64,000 nt of DNA from Aptenodytes patagonicus (taxonomy: Eukaryota; Chordata; Aves; Sphenisciformes; Spheniscidae): assembly GCF_965638725.1 (NCBI RefSeq), contig NC_134950.1:135399636-135463635 (forward strand). Direction: 5' to 3'. Shown one piece after another: positions 1-12,960 of the stretch (the stretch's first letter is position 1; the number at the start of each line of letters is the position of its first letter). Below the pieces are notes generated by a model that worked only from the letters and a program-made list of their open reading frames with translations, made no database searches and had not been told where the DNA came from. The translations under genes were made by a program, and so were the position numbers.

Positions 1-3000
1 TTATTATCTGGCAGTTTAGTGTTGAAGCCAGATCACTGTACAGAAAGGAACACAAATTCACAGGGCCAGAACGTACAACCAGGGACAGCTTTGGGGTTGC
101 ACAAAGGTCTAGTGCTGGTCTCAAAAAAAACCCCAAAAAACCAACCTAACAAAAACCTCACCCCTTCCCATGCCCCCCACTTTCCCTCAGCTGTTTACAG
201 TCCTGTTAAGGTTTTCTACATGGCCCCTCATACCTAAAAGTCCTTATTCAGTGTCCCATTTTCTCTTTATTAAAAAAATTTCTGAAGAGTAGGAAAACAG
301 TCCATTCCAACAAGTTTTTAAATGACAAATCATGCCTAAAAGCTGCAGTTAAAAATTTTCCCCATAAACATTGTGGCCTACTTCTGTATCTTTTCCTTGA
401 CTGTGAACAGGACTTTCTTCCCACTTGGACTCTGGAGTCAGACCTGGTAGGGTAGCATGTTGCAGAAATACGCAGCTACATCTGCTCAGCATACTCCTAA
501 TTAACGTCCTTGCACCTGCTTTTGCGTAAATATCTTCTGTCATCTCTCTAGATGACCAGCTTTGCAGGGCAGGAGATTTTCAGCATACCTTGCTTTGTTC
601 AATACAGCTTTTTTTGTGTGTACAACTCATACAGAGGGGGCAAGCTGAAGAGGAGTGCAAAATCTGGCCCACAGTGCATATATAATAGAGAGAAGGATGA
701 AATCCAACCTCTCCACATAACTGAATACATCTTGCAAGGGCTAGAGTCAGATGGTGGTGTTCAAAGGTGTGAAGTTAAAATGGAAGGGGTTGTTTTGGTC
801 GAGTGTGTTTTCATTCATGGATTATGCCTATTATGAATAAAATTCACAGTATTCACTAATTCATCCTTTCTATTTTCTAGCTACTGGTGGGTGCAACTTA
901 CTCCAGCAGCCGTGGGTTCATAAGAAACTGCACGTTATCTAGCTTATCTGTTGAAACTTAGTAAATGCTGTAACTTATCACCAAATGTGTTATTGTACTG
1001 CTCAGTTCTTAGATACTGTTCTTGCTGCAGCTTTTGAAAGCAATAAGAGAAATTTTCCACATAAATAGTTGCCATATGTTAAAAAATTATTTTAAGCAGT
1101 TCCTTTTTTATATAAATTGTGGATTTGGTGTTTTTGTTGTATAAAACAAAACTGTATTAAAGCTTATGAGAACGTTTGGGAGGTGGATCCACAAGAGGTG
1201 ATGAGCTCCTTCAGCCCGGCACCTTTGGGATGGTTGGTACCCCTGAGAATCAGGAAGTCTTGTATTTATGTTAACGTTATTTTACTAGTTCCAGTACTGG
1301 AAAAACATACCATATGTATGAGGTGTTACATACGCAAAGCTGCTAAATGCTGAATTTATTGTTTGTTTTGATAGGGCATTAGTGATTTCAGAATGAAGAA
1401 AGGTATCTTATGTGTTAGAATTATCACTGACTTTCAGATTTTTGAGAAAATGTTCCGTAGTCAGGATCATTCCTGTTTTCTGCTTCACTTACTCCAAAAA
1501 TTTGTAATAATGTTGGAGCACCTTGATGTGCAATTTGATTTATTATTTTTGTCTCTGTAACCAATTTAGTTGGATGTTAATAAATCATACTTGCAAAAGG
1601 TCATAGAGCACCCTGACTTTTTCCCAGGGGTTGTAAGCATCTTTCTTCAAAGGTTGTTAGTGACAGCTGAAACAAGTCTAGCTGCTGTAGTGATCTGTGC
1701 TTTTTACACTTTCCAAAATGGCAAGTATGAAAGGGCTTCCATCTGCTAGAAGCCTTATTTATCATTCTTACAATCTGTCTGGTAGTTGTGCAGTGTTCCA
1801 GTTGTTTACCAGTTACCTGCACGCACTGTACAGCACTGTCATATGGCTATTAAGCCAGACACTGGGGCAGGGAAAGGGGTAAGCTGATGGAATTCATTTA
1901 CAGCTGGAAGTTGATTCTTAAAAGCAGTTTTTAGTAGACAGATGTGCAGCATAAATGTTATGCTTTAGCATGAGTGTGGAAACCACAAACCACGTGTTCT
2001 CCCTAAAACAACTTTTCAAAATAAGGAAACATAGTATGTACTGGATAAAATAAATAACGGGAAGGAAATGGTATCAATGTGGTGTTTTCTCCCTTGGAGA
2101 TGGTGATTCAGGACAGCTCTGCCAATCAGATCTCAACTATGTCTCACGGTCCCACCATATGTGTATAAGATGCAATACAGATGGATTAGGATCTTGAAAA
2201 ATGTGGGAGTAGCGTGAGTGTAATTCCTGACCAACCTGTAATTCCTGACTGCAGTTCTGCAGCACTTCCCAGACTCAGTGTGTACAAAGATTTGGTGGGA
2301 GGGAGCATGGAGGTTCCAGGAAGAGCTGGGAAAATTGGATCAGTAAATCTGTTACCGTGCAAAATATCCTCAGCTGTTGTACATGGCAGAATAAGGATAG
2401 AGGCCAAAAGAAAAACAGCTCTTACAGTGGGAGCCAGCTCCTGTTTTTTGAAATCCAGCCATTTTGGTTCTGTAGTGGGTTAAGAACTTTGGAACTTGCT
2501 CATCGGGTCAGTGGGAATCACTTCACTGCTGATTAATTGCATAGAGATCTAATATGCTTTAATTGATACCTGAAATAACTAGCATTTAGTTCAAGCTGAT
2601 GGGAAAACAGCAGTTTACAGAAGCAGTAATATTTTTCTCATAATTATAAAAGGGAGAGGAAGATGGCAAGGGATTCTCATTGTTGGTGCCCTGATCATGA
2701 ACCGCCTAGGGCAGTAGGAACTTCTCTTTCAGAGAAATAGATATGGAGTGAATTTCTCATGATTGCCCCTGGAGCTAATGATGTGCCAGGTACCCACAGT
2801 GTGGTCAATGCTACCCAAACAAAACAGGCTGTTCTCCCCTACAGAAGTGTAAGGTAAACTTGGCTCTTACAGACCTTGATCCAATTTGTGTTTAAGTTCA
2901 GTTGTCTGTTCATTTACAGTAATCTCTATTTTAAAGTAATTTTGCTTACTGCAAAATGATTCAAACCATAGCGTGAGGAAAAACACTGACAGCTGAGCAA

Positions 3001-5214
3001 AGCTTGCTCTGCATAGTAACTGACACATCTTGGCTGCTTTTTTTTTTTTTTTTTAAATGCCTCTGTTAATGCTTTCTTTCGTCTTGCAAAGATTGCTCTC
3101 CATGCTCAATTTGTTGATTTTTAACTTAGACCCCCTCTAGAGCAGTGGATGCATAAGAATTTGTAGGGTCACTCTTGAGTTTTTAAATGGAGTTAAAAGC
3201 TGGCCAGATACCAAATTGTGCTGTATACTTATGAATTTGTATCTTGGCTTACTCTATACCAAGGGAAATACTTGAAATTGCTACATGTAAACCCTCATTT
3301 GAGGTAAATCCACATTGCTTTACTGAGCTGAGTATAACTGAGGCTTAAGTTAACTGAGAATTTGACTCTGGGGGTTCATTGATGTAAGTTTTTACAGGCT
3401 CTTGGAACAATAATGAATTCCTGGAAGACAAGATGTTGTGTACGAACATCAGCTGATGTTTCTGTCTATAATTTCACAGACTTCAGGAATTATTTGCTTT
3501 CTTTAATGTGCTAGGGCACTATTTCTCTTTGAGGATTTTTTGAGCTGATGTTTCACTTGCTATTTTACTAAGAGCAGCTGTTAAAATTGGAAAATATGGT
3601 GTTTTGCATAGTTAACATTGTTTTTCTTTATTAAAATTCCTTTAATAAAAATTGCTTTCCTAAATTACAAATTTCTTACTTTTTAACTTGTGTTTAAAAA
3701 AAAAAAGCTATGATAAAGGCTGCAGTAAATCTAGTTTGAATTACTGTAGTACATGCCTTGAAAAATGCTTTCCTTCTTAGGTTTTATGAGGATATGTCCG
3801 CAATGCCTAGATTGCTGCCTAGAGCAAGGAAGATTATGTAGACTTATAAATATATAAGAACCTGTCTAATAGCTGAGAGAGATTTACTGTTTTGTTTACT
3901 CTTAGGTTTGTTATCATTTGAGCCATTGACAGACTGAAGATGGAGTGAAGAGATCATCCTACTTGTATTCATTGTTACTTGCACTTCAAGCCAGTGAAAC
4001 AAATCTTGTGAAAGCAAGTAGAGCTATATAATAGCTATATAGGTTTTTTTGGAAAATAATTTTTCTTATGAAGTTCAAAAATAGTGCACCAAATTCTTAA
4101 GGCCTTTCGTGGGAAAAACTTCTACTGAGGACTTTGCCTGAGAAAGAGCACTGCACGTAGGTCGGCTACAGCAAGCTTGACTTTATCTCAGTTCTCCAGA
4201 TACCAAAGGATGGTGAGCCTAGCCCGTCCTTAACATGTCCCCTTTCCTCATTTTGGAGAGAGAATAAAACTTCAGCCAAAGTTGATGGAGGATAGAGAAC
4301 TCAAGGATATTATACTCTCACCTTTTGTGGATATCAGAAACTGAAAAAGAGAACAGGATGTGCCACGTCGCAAGAAAGGCCATAGTAGGAGCTCTACTAT
4401 GGAGTATTTTATCTGGCTGCAAAGCTTCCTAAAGCTGATGCTCATGTGAACGCTTTGGTCTTGATACCAACAAGAATTCTTTTGTTTGAAATGATGGGGG
4501 AAAGGAATGAGAGGAAAGCGTATATATTGTTGAAATAAGATTCTCAGTATTGAAGTGCACAGTCACAAAGTCCTAGTCAAAAGACTGCAGTTCGTGCTTT
4601 CCCAGTACCAGTTGCTCATTGTTTCCTTTCACACTAACACTTCCTCTCAGGACACAGCTGGTCTTCCTTCTCTCTTACAAATTGCATTGCTCACACTGTG
4701 GTGTATTGGCATTGGTGAGGTTGGACAGTAACTGCAGAAGAACCAAGTAAGCCCCAGCTCAAGCTGACTACGACCAGTTCTGTAGGAGTAAGTGCATTCC
4801 CATCTCCCAGTTGCAAAGAGGGTGGTACTGGCAATAAGCAAGCCATCCACCCAAGGTTACTCACATCACCTGTAACAGATGCTACGCACCCAAATCAATG
4901 TGTCATTCAGATAAACAGGGGCAGTACAAGCAGCAAGGACACCAGTTTCAGTCCTATGATAGAGCAAATAAAATACATTTTTAATTGTCAGAGAACAGGC
5001 CAGCACTTTGTTTCATAGATGAGTTTTCTTCTAGCATAGTGAAGACTTGGTCTATATGTGTAACTGCAATATAACAAACTGTCAATAACCTGGAGTTGTG
5101 TGACTTCAGCCCTAGCCACCACCTGTATAAATTTGCAGGACACCACTGCTGTGTAGTGGTTTCTCCTCTGTTCAGAAGGACAGCTGCAGTCTTTCACACC
5201 TACCAATTTGTTGT
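1..5214. other. Non-coding stretch, no gene recognised
   Basis: I see no exon-like reading frame with family similarity on either strand. The sequence is A+T-rich and single-copy in appearance, with short homopolymers (a T run near 3042-3054). From known vertebrate gene order, OSBPL3 lies upstream of GSDME in the same orientation, so part of this stretch could be its 3' UTR or flank. That is inference only: no OSBPL3 coding exon was seen. An AATAAA occurs near 836-841, but nothing ties it to a transcript. Confidence 0.5.
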
Positions 5215-6083
5215 AGAATCATAGAATCATTTAGGTTGGAAAAGACCTTTAAGATCAAGTCCAACCATAAACCTAACACTGCCAAGGCCACCACTAAACC
5301 GTGTCCCTAAGCACCACATCTACATGTCTTTTTAATACCTCCAGGGATGGTGACTCAACCACTTCCCTGGGCAACCTGTTCCAATGCTTGACAACCCTTT
5401 CGGTGAAGAAATTTTTCCTAATATCCAATCTAAACCTCCCCTGGTGCAACTTGAGGCTGTTTCCTCTCGTCCTATCACTTGCTACCTGGGAGAAGAGACC
5501 AACACCCACCTCGCTACAACCTCCTTTCAGGTAGCTGTAGAGAGCGATAAGGTCTCCCCTCAGCCTCCTCCAGACTAAACACCACCAGTTCTCTCAGCTG
5601 CTCCTCATAAGACTTGCCCTCTAGACCTTTCACCAGCTTTGTTGCTGTTCTCTGGACATGCTCCAGCACCTCAATGTCCTTCTTGTAGTGAGGGGCCCAA
5701 AACTGAACACAGGATTCGAGGTGCGGCCTCACCAGGGCCAAGTACAGGGGCACGATCACTTCCCTACTCCTGCTGGCCACACTATTTCTGATACAGGCCA
5801 GGATGCTGTTGGCCACCTTGGCCACCTGGGCACACTGCCGGCTCATGTTCAGCCGGCTCTCGACCAACACCCTTTTCCAGGTCCTTTTCCGACAGGCAGC
5901 TTTCCAGCCACTCTTCCCCAAGCCTGTAGCATCGTATGGGGTTGTTGTGGCCGAAGTGCAGGACCCGGCACTTGGCCTTGTTGAACTTCATACAGTTGGC
6001 CTCGGCCCGTCGATCCAGCCTGTCTGGATCCCTCTGCAGAGCCTTCCTACCCTCAAGCAGATCAACGCTCCCACAGCACCCCA
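5215..6083 (-). mobile_element. CR1 LINE, 5'-truncated, reverse orientation
   Basis: The left edge reads TAGAATCATAGAATCAT, the reverse complement of the direct-repeat 3' terminus typical of avian CR1. Going right (toward the element's 5' end), the reverse strand encodes the end of the CR1 ORF2 protein: stretches such as [19 protein letters not shown], then [19 protein letters not shown], then [17 protein letters not shown]. These blocks fall in different frames, so the copy is broken by small indels and is not functional. The reverse transcriptase core and everything 5' of it are missing, the usual truncation of CR1 insertions. The right edge near 6083 is approximate. Confidence 0.93.
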
Positions 6084-8043
6084 TTTATGGTACCTTGCTG
6101 TCTTTTTGGGCAACACTGTTGCATAATATAAAAGGAACTGCCATGCAATTAGCAGCCCACACGGTTTGAGCTGCTTGCCAGCCCTTGCCCCTTGTTTCAA
6201 AAAGAACTGCGTTCTTTTCACCCTGCTTCCCTTCAGTGGGGAAACCCCAGGTATGTTCTTACCTCACTGTTTGTAAGACATTGAAAAGCAGCCCCTTCGC
6301 ATGCTGAAACTAGGAGGCAGCAATAGCAAGCTGAAAAATGAAATGGCTTTAAAAAGAAACCTTAGTCTTGGTACCCAATGGGGATGAATTATCAACCCTG
6401 TGCGAAACGAGGTGGGTTTTTTTCCTTTCGTCCTCCCTTGCGGTGTGCATTTCCACAGCAGAAGGTGCAGATGGCTATCGGCAGCTCCTGCTGCAGAGAC
6501 CCTGAGGAGCCCCAGGAGCCCTGACTCACCCTGTAGTGGCAATGCAGCCTCACAGCTCCTCAGGACCCTCTGGAGCCACTGGCTTCTTTGCCGTTTGTGG
6601 TCTTCTCTTCAGTGTATCTGCTACTTGTGTGGGCCATGGCCTGCTTCAAAGATTTCTAAACAAATTTCTCAATTTCTATCTTTGTGGGTACTTAAAAAAT
6701 GCATTTACTTTGTTCTCCGGGAGAAACCCCTTTCAGATTGCCCTGGAACAGGAATTCCAGTTGCTGTTCAATTCCGAAAGACAGATTGAGTTGAGAGTTA
6801 ACAGGTAATGAGAATGGAGGTTAAGGAGTTACAAAATAATTGGGAAATATAACAAAGAAGGCACAAAAAAAAAAAGGGAGAGACAAAATTTGTTTTAAAT
6901 CATAATAAAACTACGAATGTTGTAGTAGATGAAAACATGCATCTGGTGTTATTCAATGAAATATTAACATTAGCTTCTGAAAATTTTGCAAGGTTTGACT
7001 ACAGACATGCTCCAGTTCTGTGTCAGTGTAATACAAACACCATCCGGCTGGCTGCCTGGTGAGGAACTGCAATCGCATACTGTGGATTCTTTGAAAAATT
7101 CTGCCCAAATCATTTGCTCCCACAGTTGTATAGTGAGTGTTTTTGAGGGCGCCTGTGCATACACATCCATTCAGAGGATGCAAGAGGAATTGTGTGAACC
7201 AGAATAAACCTGGGGAGCTGATCAAAGAAAACTGTTCTTACGGTCAGCTTTCCTCTCTGCAGGCAGCTTCAGTCACAGGCTCTTCCCCACAGATCATGTA
7301 ACTTCTCTTGTTTTGCCAATTTTGTCCTAAGCTTTCTATGTATTCTTTAGATGTGCTTTCCTTAGTTCTTCCATTCACTGTAACTTTAAGGTTGTCTATA
7401 AATAACAAAATCAATATGAACTGCACTAATTTTAGGATCACATTTTTTATTGATCTGAAAATGTAACAGTAGAACAATTATGAGTGGAAGTACAATTTAT
7501 TAAATCAATGCGTATTATGTAATCATTTACAATCAGTTGTACCTAGCTGCCCATAATACTAGGCATGGTACAACTGTACTTTAAATAGTGCCATGTGCTG
7601 TACAGTTATATTTTAAAGAACCCTGCCAGAGTGCTTATAGTCTGAAAGGTGTACGTGTGCAGAGATACAAAGATGAAGGGCCTCATTTTTTGGAGGCTCA
7701 GTGACAGGTATCCTCTGTTTGCAATGTTTTATTGAAAAAAAAAATCTTTTGTTATTTTAATACAGTTCACCATTTGACTTTGTAGGTCTTGTTCCAACTG
7801 GCCAAGAACCAAATATGTAAAAAGAGCAGAAAAATTAAGAAGCACAGAGAATAAGCTTCATTTCAGACTTTATTACTGATACATTTTTTAGACTTTGTAG
7901 TTTAATGTGGAATAATATGCTTTTAAAATAACTTTGTATAGGACCTACATAAATGTTTGGGGCTCCTACGCAATAGTTTGATAGCCATTCCTTTTGGCTA
8001 ATTTATGAGGAAGCCCTATTACTGAATAGCTTGAACAATACAG

Positions 8044-8104
8044 CAGCCAGATGGTTTTTGATAAAACATTAATGAGACCAGATGGTTTGTAATAAACTAT
8101 TATG
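8044..8104. repeat. Imperfect tandem duplication, unit about 31 nt
   Basis: Two adjacent copies share the core CCAGATGGTTT followed by TAAAACATTAATG or TAAACTATTATGG. The copies differ at several positions, so the duplication is not recent. No coding role is seen. Confidence 0.6.
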
Positions 8105-10121
8105 GAAAAAGACTTTTGAGACATGCAAGAAACGTTATCTATGCCTACGTCTTCATTTATCATTATTGTAAAAGAAATAAAGTTCTGTGGCTGCCATCTA
8201 ATCTGCAATTTAAAGGTAGAAGCACTTAGTTCATGCAGCTTCATGCAAACTGTCCTCCGTATTACTGTCAGAGACATCACTAGATGACTCCTTAGGTAAC
8301 CACAATCTATTAGACACGATCCTAGCCTACCCTTTCTGTCAATTTTCTTAAAATCATGGGAAAATCATCAAATAATCACAAGGTTTTCATAGGTAGATCT
8401 TTAGAAAGTTACAGCCACCCTAAAACACAGTCACCGCAGGGATAAGAGAGCTTTTACAGTGACAGAGGGGAGCCCTGTGCTACAACACATGTACTACAGA
8501 AAGGTAGATAGAGTACTATTTCCCCCCATGCCAACATCAATACTCGAGGCACCAAGATCTGGCTGAGTTACAGCAAACAGGCTATACTGAGTTATACTGA
8601 ACACATCTGCCTCCTCCTGCATCTCAGTGTGGCGCTCTCCAGTTGTCCTTCCGAGGGCCTAAAAGATCCAGAAGTGAACTCTTTTTTCCTCATATTGGTC
8701 CCTAAAGGTAGCGGAGATGAACCTGACAATAACAGATAGCCTCTCAATAGTGGCCAAACTCATCTCACAGGCAAAATCTTCAGATGGTTAAAGATGTCAC
8801 CTTCCTATCGCCACCGTCAAGAGCAGAATGGACAGAAGCTCACATAAACGGGTAGGGAAATGCAGCAGAATGGCTTTCTGGCTGCTTTGAACTCACACGG
8901 TCCCTCCTGCCTTACTGCACCCTCCCACTGGTCTCCCCTAAGCAGGACACGGTAACTTGCTGTTTGCTAAGCCTGTCACTAGGTGCTGGCAGTGTGGCAG
9001 GGCTGATGACAGCCGTACCAGCAGGAGAGCGAGAAAGCTGTTGTTTGCAACAGGAAATGTTTCAGAGGACTGAATGGTATAGGCGAAAACTACAGAGCAT
9101 CCCACCAAAACAGGAGATGAATTTTAATGTGAAATACAAATGAGGCTGGTTAGTTGATTTGAAAGAAAGAAAGAAGCAAACAAAAAATGCTGCTCAGTTC
9201 TTTTATTCTTGCAAAAGGGAATGGGGGCGGGAGGGGGGCGGAGAAGTTCATTCTTTTGCTGGTGATTTGGCTTATGTTGCTGGACACCTTTAAAAAGATT
9301 TGCTACCCCAAGTATCCTTCTTTTTCTAACTAGAAGCCCAAAATAGTTTCACACTTTCTTCCCATTTCCTCCACAGAACTGAAGCCAGCAGAGCCTTCTC
9401 CAGCCAGTGCGAGGGTTTAAAAAAAGCCTACAATGCAGCAACAGAGAGCTTTGGACAACCTCCTGACACATCAATATACAGGCTGAATTTCAGTAAACGC
9501 TTTCTAGCCAGGCTGGATGCAGCCTGAAACAACTCATTGATGGCTACAAGGCATTATATACCATTAGTACTGCTGTTAATACTGACCTCGTGAAAGCATT
9601 TCGAGAAGTTTTAAGATAGAGAAAGAGACCAAGAAAAATAGCCATTTAAGAAATGCCCCTTTGCAGCCAATTTTGGACTTATATCCTAATGTCAACAGTT
9701 GAAAAAAATAAGGCCAGATCATGCCATCAGACCAAAAAAAAATCTAATGCCAAACACTTATAGGATGCAAAGACCTTTTCTGTACCTGGTAGGAATAACC
9801 ATTCTGCAATGCTGACATCTTGTGGTGGCCTGCTCAGTGCTTTCTTATCTTAATATCATGCCTGAGGAATTTCACACAGAGGTGTTCAAAGAGCACACAA
9901 TTGTTGTGTTGGGTTTTTTTTCCTTTCAGACTACTATCTTTTGTGTTATTACTCACTTATTATGTGCATTACTCATTTTTTAAGTTGTGGCTGTGAAGTT
10001 CTCGTGTCGATTGTCTCACTTCACCTATTTATTTAAATGAGGTAGCCAAGTCTTGTCCCGTCCCAAAAGCAGTTTGTCCCAGAGGCAAAAGTTTCTGCTT
10101 TTCTCCTTCTGCTCTTTCTGC

Positions 10122-10179
10122 AAGAGGATCTTCTCATGCGGGAGTAATGCAGAAGGATCTTCTAATGCAGAAGTGATGC
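10122..10179. repeat. Imperfect tandem duplication, unit 29 nt
   Basis: Two abutting 29-nt units at 10122-10150 and 10151-10179 share GGATCTTCT-ATGC and the trailer GTAATGC or GTGATGC. They differ at about five positions. Only two copies are present, so this is a local duplication rather than a minisatellite. Confidence 0.7.
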
Positions 10180-12189
10180 ACTTCATGCTTCAGCTCTGGA
10201 GATGGGAGTGCGTGCCAGACAGATCCCAAAGCAGACCACACTCACAATGTGTATTTCTCTGATACGATGTTCTCCCTGCTAGTATCCCAGTCGGTCATGA
10301 AGTAACTGCGTGCTGTGAGTTTTGACTGTGCAGTACACCTGAAGAACATTTCCATGAAGACTGAAGGCTCAAGGTGGGTGTTCAATCCTAAATGTCTCCT
10401 GTTTGCAGCCAGTTTTGGTAACAGTCTTTGAAGCTTCTAAGTTAATTGCTGCATAGCCCCAAAACTTTGCTGACACCCAGACCTATGTTTCTGTCTGTTC
10501 TAATAAATGAGAAGCATCTGAAAACTGTCCTACATTGGCTTGTGTCTTTCAAGTGGATAGAAGATTTCTGTTCAAAGTTTTTTCTTGAAAAGATGGAAAT
10601 ATTCCTGGTGTGCGCACCCTTTATTTGGTGTGCACGCAACCACTGGTAATGTCCCAGTGAATATTTCCATGGTAATGTGGTTCAGTGCAACTTCCTGGCT
10701 TGATTTCTCAAAATATGCTTTAGCAGGCACTTGCATTTGAAATGAATCACACATTGCCACTCCCTAGAAAAACACATGATAGCTGATGAAACGTGTGCTA
10801 TTACTGGCCACTGTGGGAGATTGTTACTGGAGCTAGCAATTCTGCAGCTCAGTGCTGATCCTAAAAAGAGATCCCCTGAGGATGTGTGGGTACTTTTTCT
10901 CACAATGAGGCTCTAAGAACGGAGCTTTATATTTTATTTTTTTAATTAGTCCATAAAAAGTAAATTATCACAAATGCATATACTTACTTAGTTCCATTCA
11001 GGCTATTTGTTCAAATTTCTGTAAGCAGGTGCAACCCCAGAAGGGAAATCTATTTATCGTTGATTCACTAAGGATGTCACCTGGGGGAATCAGAAAGGGG
11101 TGATGGATTAAAATCTGCTGGAATTAATTGGAAGTTTTGGATAATGTAGGTAGTTAAACAGAATGGAAGAAATGGATGATACTTCAGCTATATGCATTAA
11201 CAGTTACCTGTCACCTGGGACTGTTCATTTCATGCAACTTTCAACTTCCCTTTGTTCCAAAGCCCAGGTGTTACTCCAATAAGATCTGGTGAGGTAACAC
11301 TTGTGACCATACCCCACAGCTTCAAATGCTCTCTCTTCAAACCACAAGGGAAGTACCTGGCCTGTGGCACGGTTCACTCGAAAAAGATTTCTTTGATGTT
11401 TATTATCTTGAAAAACTACTCCTTGGGTTTCTGCAGAGTCATCTATTTCCCACTGGATCCGTCCTTTGGTATCATAAACAACCAAGTTGCTTTGTTCTGG
11501 TGTTGCATTATTGCTGAGATACGGTGACGGAGCTCAGTATTTCATACTGCGGTTCATGAACCTGACCCCTGTGCTCCATTGACCACATTTCTCATTTTCT
11601 GCAGCACTGCTGTGCAAGGTCCCTGGAATGGGGACTTTGGTTTGGAAGCTCCTATTCGGACCACTGCGACTTCGCAAGGCCAACAGTGCCAACCCTAAAG
11701 CTCCAAACGCGCAGCCAAAAACGTGGCAGGGCTCTTGCTTCCAGCAGATTTTGCACGCAGGCCACTGACCCTCTGCATTTCCGACCATGGGTGATCCAAG
11801 CCAGATTTGAGAGGATGTCACAAAAATTTCCTTTTTAATTGTGTCATAAAATATCACTGTCAGGCAATTACCAGTAGGGAAAAGCAGCTGCCTGTGTTAT
11901 TTGATGGGAAGTAACCATGCAAAACCAGCTGTCCCATCCCCTGCATGAGCTGATGGGAACAACCAAGCCCTCCATCTCAGCCCCCCCCAGGGGGGGCATG
12001 CAGGGCAGCCCCACACGGAGACCTCCAGCTGGGTGTCTGTGCCAGACAGCTGCCCCCAGCACCGTGGCATGCCCTCCATGGCCAGCAGTCCAGGCCACCC
12101 ATCCCCTGTGCGCAGCCACCTCACGGCAGGATTTCCAACACCCGGGGAAGATGAGGCAGGCCTGGTGCAGGCAGGTGGGAGAGATGGCG

Positions 12190-12960
12190 AGGGAGCTAGA
12201 AACTGCCCCGGGGTTTCGCAGGCGGACAACGAGAGCTCCCCGGCCTCCGCCAGGCGCAGCCCGGCCCAGCTGGCATGTGCTGGGGCGGCGGCCCTGCGCA
12301 GCAACATGGCGGCGGCGCCTCCTCCCGCCTCAGCCCGCGCCTCGAGGCGCCGCCACCGCGCCCTCTTCGGACGGCCTGAGCACCCGGGCGGGGCTTGCGC
12401 TCCCCCTGCCTCGCCCCTCGCCGCGCCACAGCGCCGGCAAGAAACCCCCTGTCCTTTCAGGGCTTCCCCCGGCTCCTCGCTGAGCTTCGCCCTCCGTACC
12501 TCGCGTCGGGGCGCGGCGCGGCTCGGCACGCCCCGCGGGCGGAGCTCGCCGCATCCTCGGGGCCCGGCGGCGGGGATCGCCGGGAAAACCGTGAGTACGG
12601 GAGAGGGCCCAGGGAGGCGGTGGGGCTGGCCGTGCCCGCCTCCCCAGCGCCCGCTGAGGGGCCCCGGCCGCCGCCGCTCCTCCCTTCCCGGCGGGCTGAG
12701 TCCCCCGCGTCCCGCCGGCTGGCCGGGGCAGGCGGAGCGGGGCCCCGGCGCGCCGTGTGCCCCCCGCCGCCCCGCCCGACCCTGTCACACGCCCAGGAGG
12801 AGCCGCTGCGGCCGCCTCGCTGACTACCCGAGTCCTGCTTTCCTTCCCTGTCTGCCTGTATGCGCCCTCCGGCTTCACGAGGGGGAGAACAAGGCTGAAT
12901 GGCTGCAATTCACGTGTGGTGGTTCTGAGAGGGGGTTAAGCGTGGCGCGGCGGGGCCGCA
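12190..12960. promoter_or_regulatory. GSDME: CpG island, probable GSDME promoter and first exon region
   Basis: G+C and CpG density rise abruptly against A+T-rich flanks, with many GGCG, GCGC and CCGC words and GC-box-like GGGCGG and CCGCCC motifs. No TATA box stands out, as expected for a CpG-island promoter. A good splice donor, ACC|GTGAGT, sits at 12590/12591 on the + strand, consistent with a non-coding GSDME first exon ending here. GSDME coding begins 4.4 kb downstream, so this is the natural promoter. CpG-island promoters are often bidirectional, and a reverse-strand start cannot be excluded. Human GSDME is known to be silenced by promoter methylation in tumours; the dense CpGs here make the same control plausible, by inference. 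Confidence 0.8.
12240..12590 (+). other. GSDME: Probable GSDME non-coding exon 1 (5' edge unknown)
   Basis: The 3' edge is placed at the consensus donor GTGAGT at 12591 within the CpG island. The transcription start cannot be read from sequence, so the left edge is a guess. The exon may carry an upstream ATG at 12306 in fair context (GCAACATGG) that stays open for 95 codons to the donor. It splices by inference to the acceptor at 17023, which sits 20 nt before the GSDME ATG. Confidence 0.5.

Larger units (their letters stand above)
6084..12189. other. Non-coding stretch upstream of the GSDME CpG island
   Basis: No gene is supported here. The stretch contains two short local tandem duplications (8044-8104 and 10122-10179) and a pair of reverse-strand frames at 11225-11857, separated by one TGA, that I cannot assign to a family. 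Base composition is ordinary until it rises sharply in G+C after about 12.0 kb. A distal GSDME regulatory role is possible but nothing in the sequence demonstrates it. Confidence 0.5.

Noticed and set aside
5301-6169. Several + strand frames over the CR1 copy
   Set aside because: They are antisense shadows of the reverse-oriented CR1 ORF2.
6400-6808. Overlapping 129- and 90-codon + frames
   Set aside because: No family similarity, no convincing splice sites and a composition like the surrounding non-coding DNA.
1-12000. 3' coding exons of OSBPL3, expected upstream of GSDME from gene order
   Set aside because: No reading frame here resembles an oxysterol-binding protein. Only its UTR or flank could be present, which cannot be shown from sequence alone.
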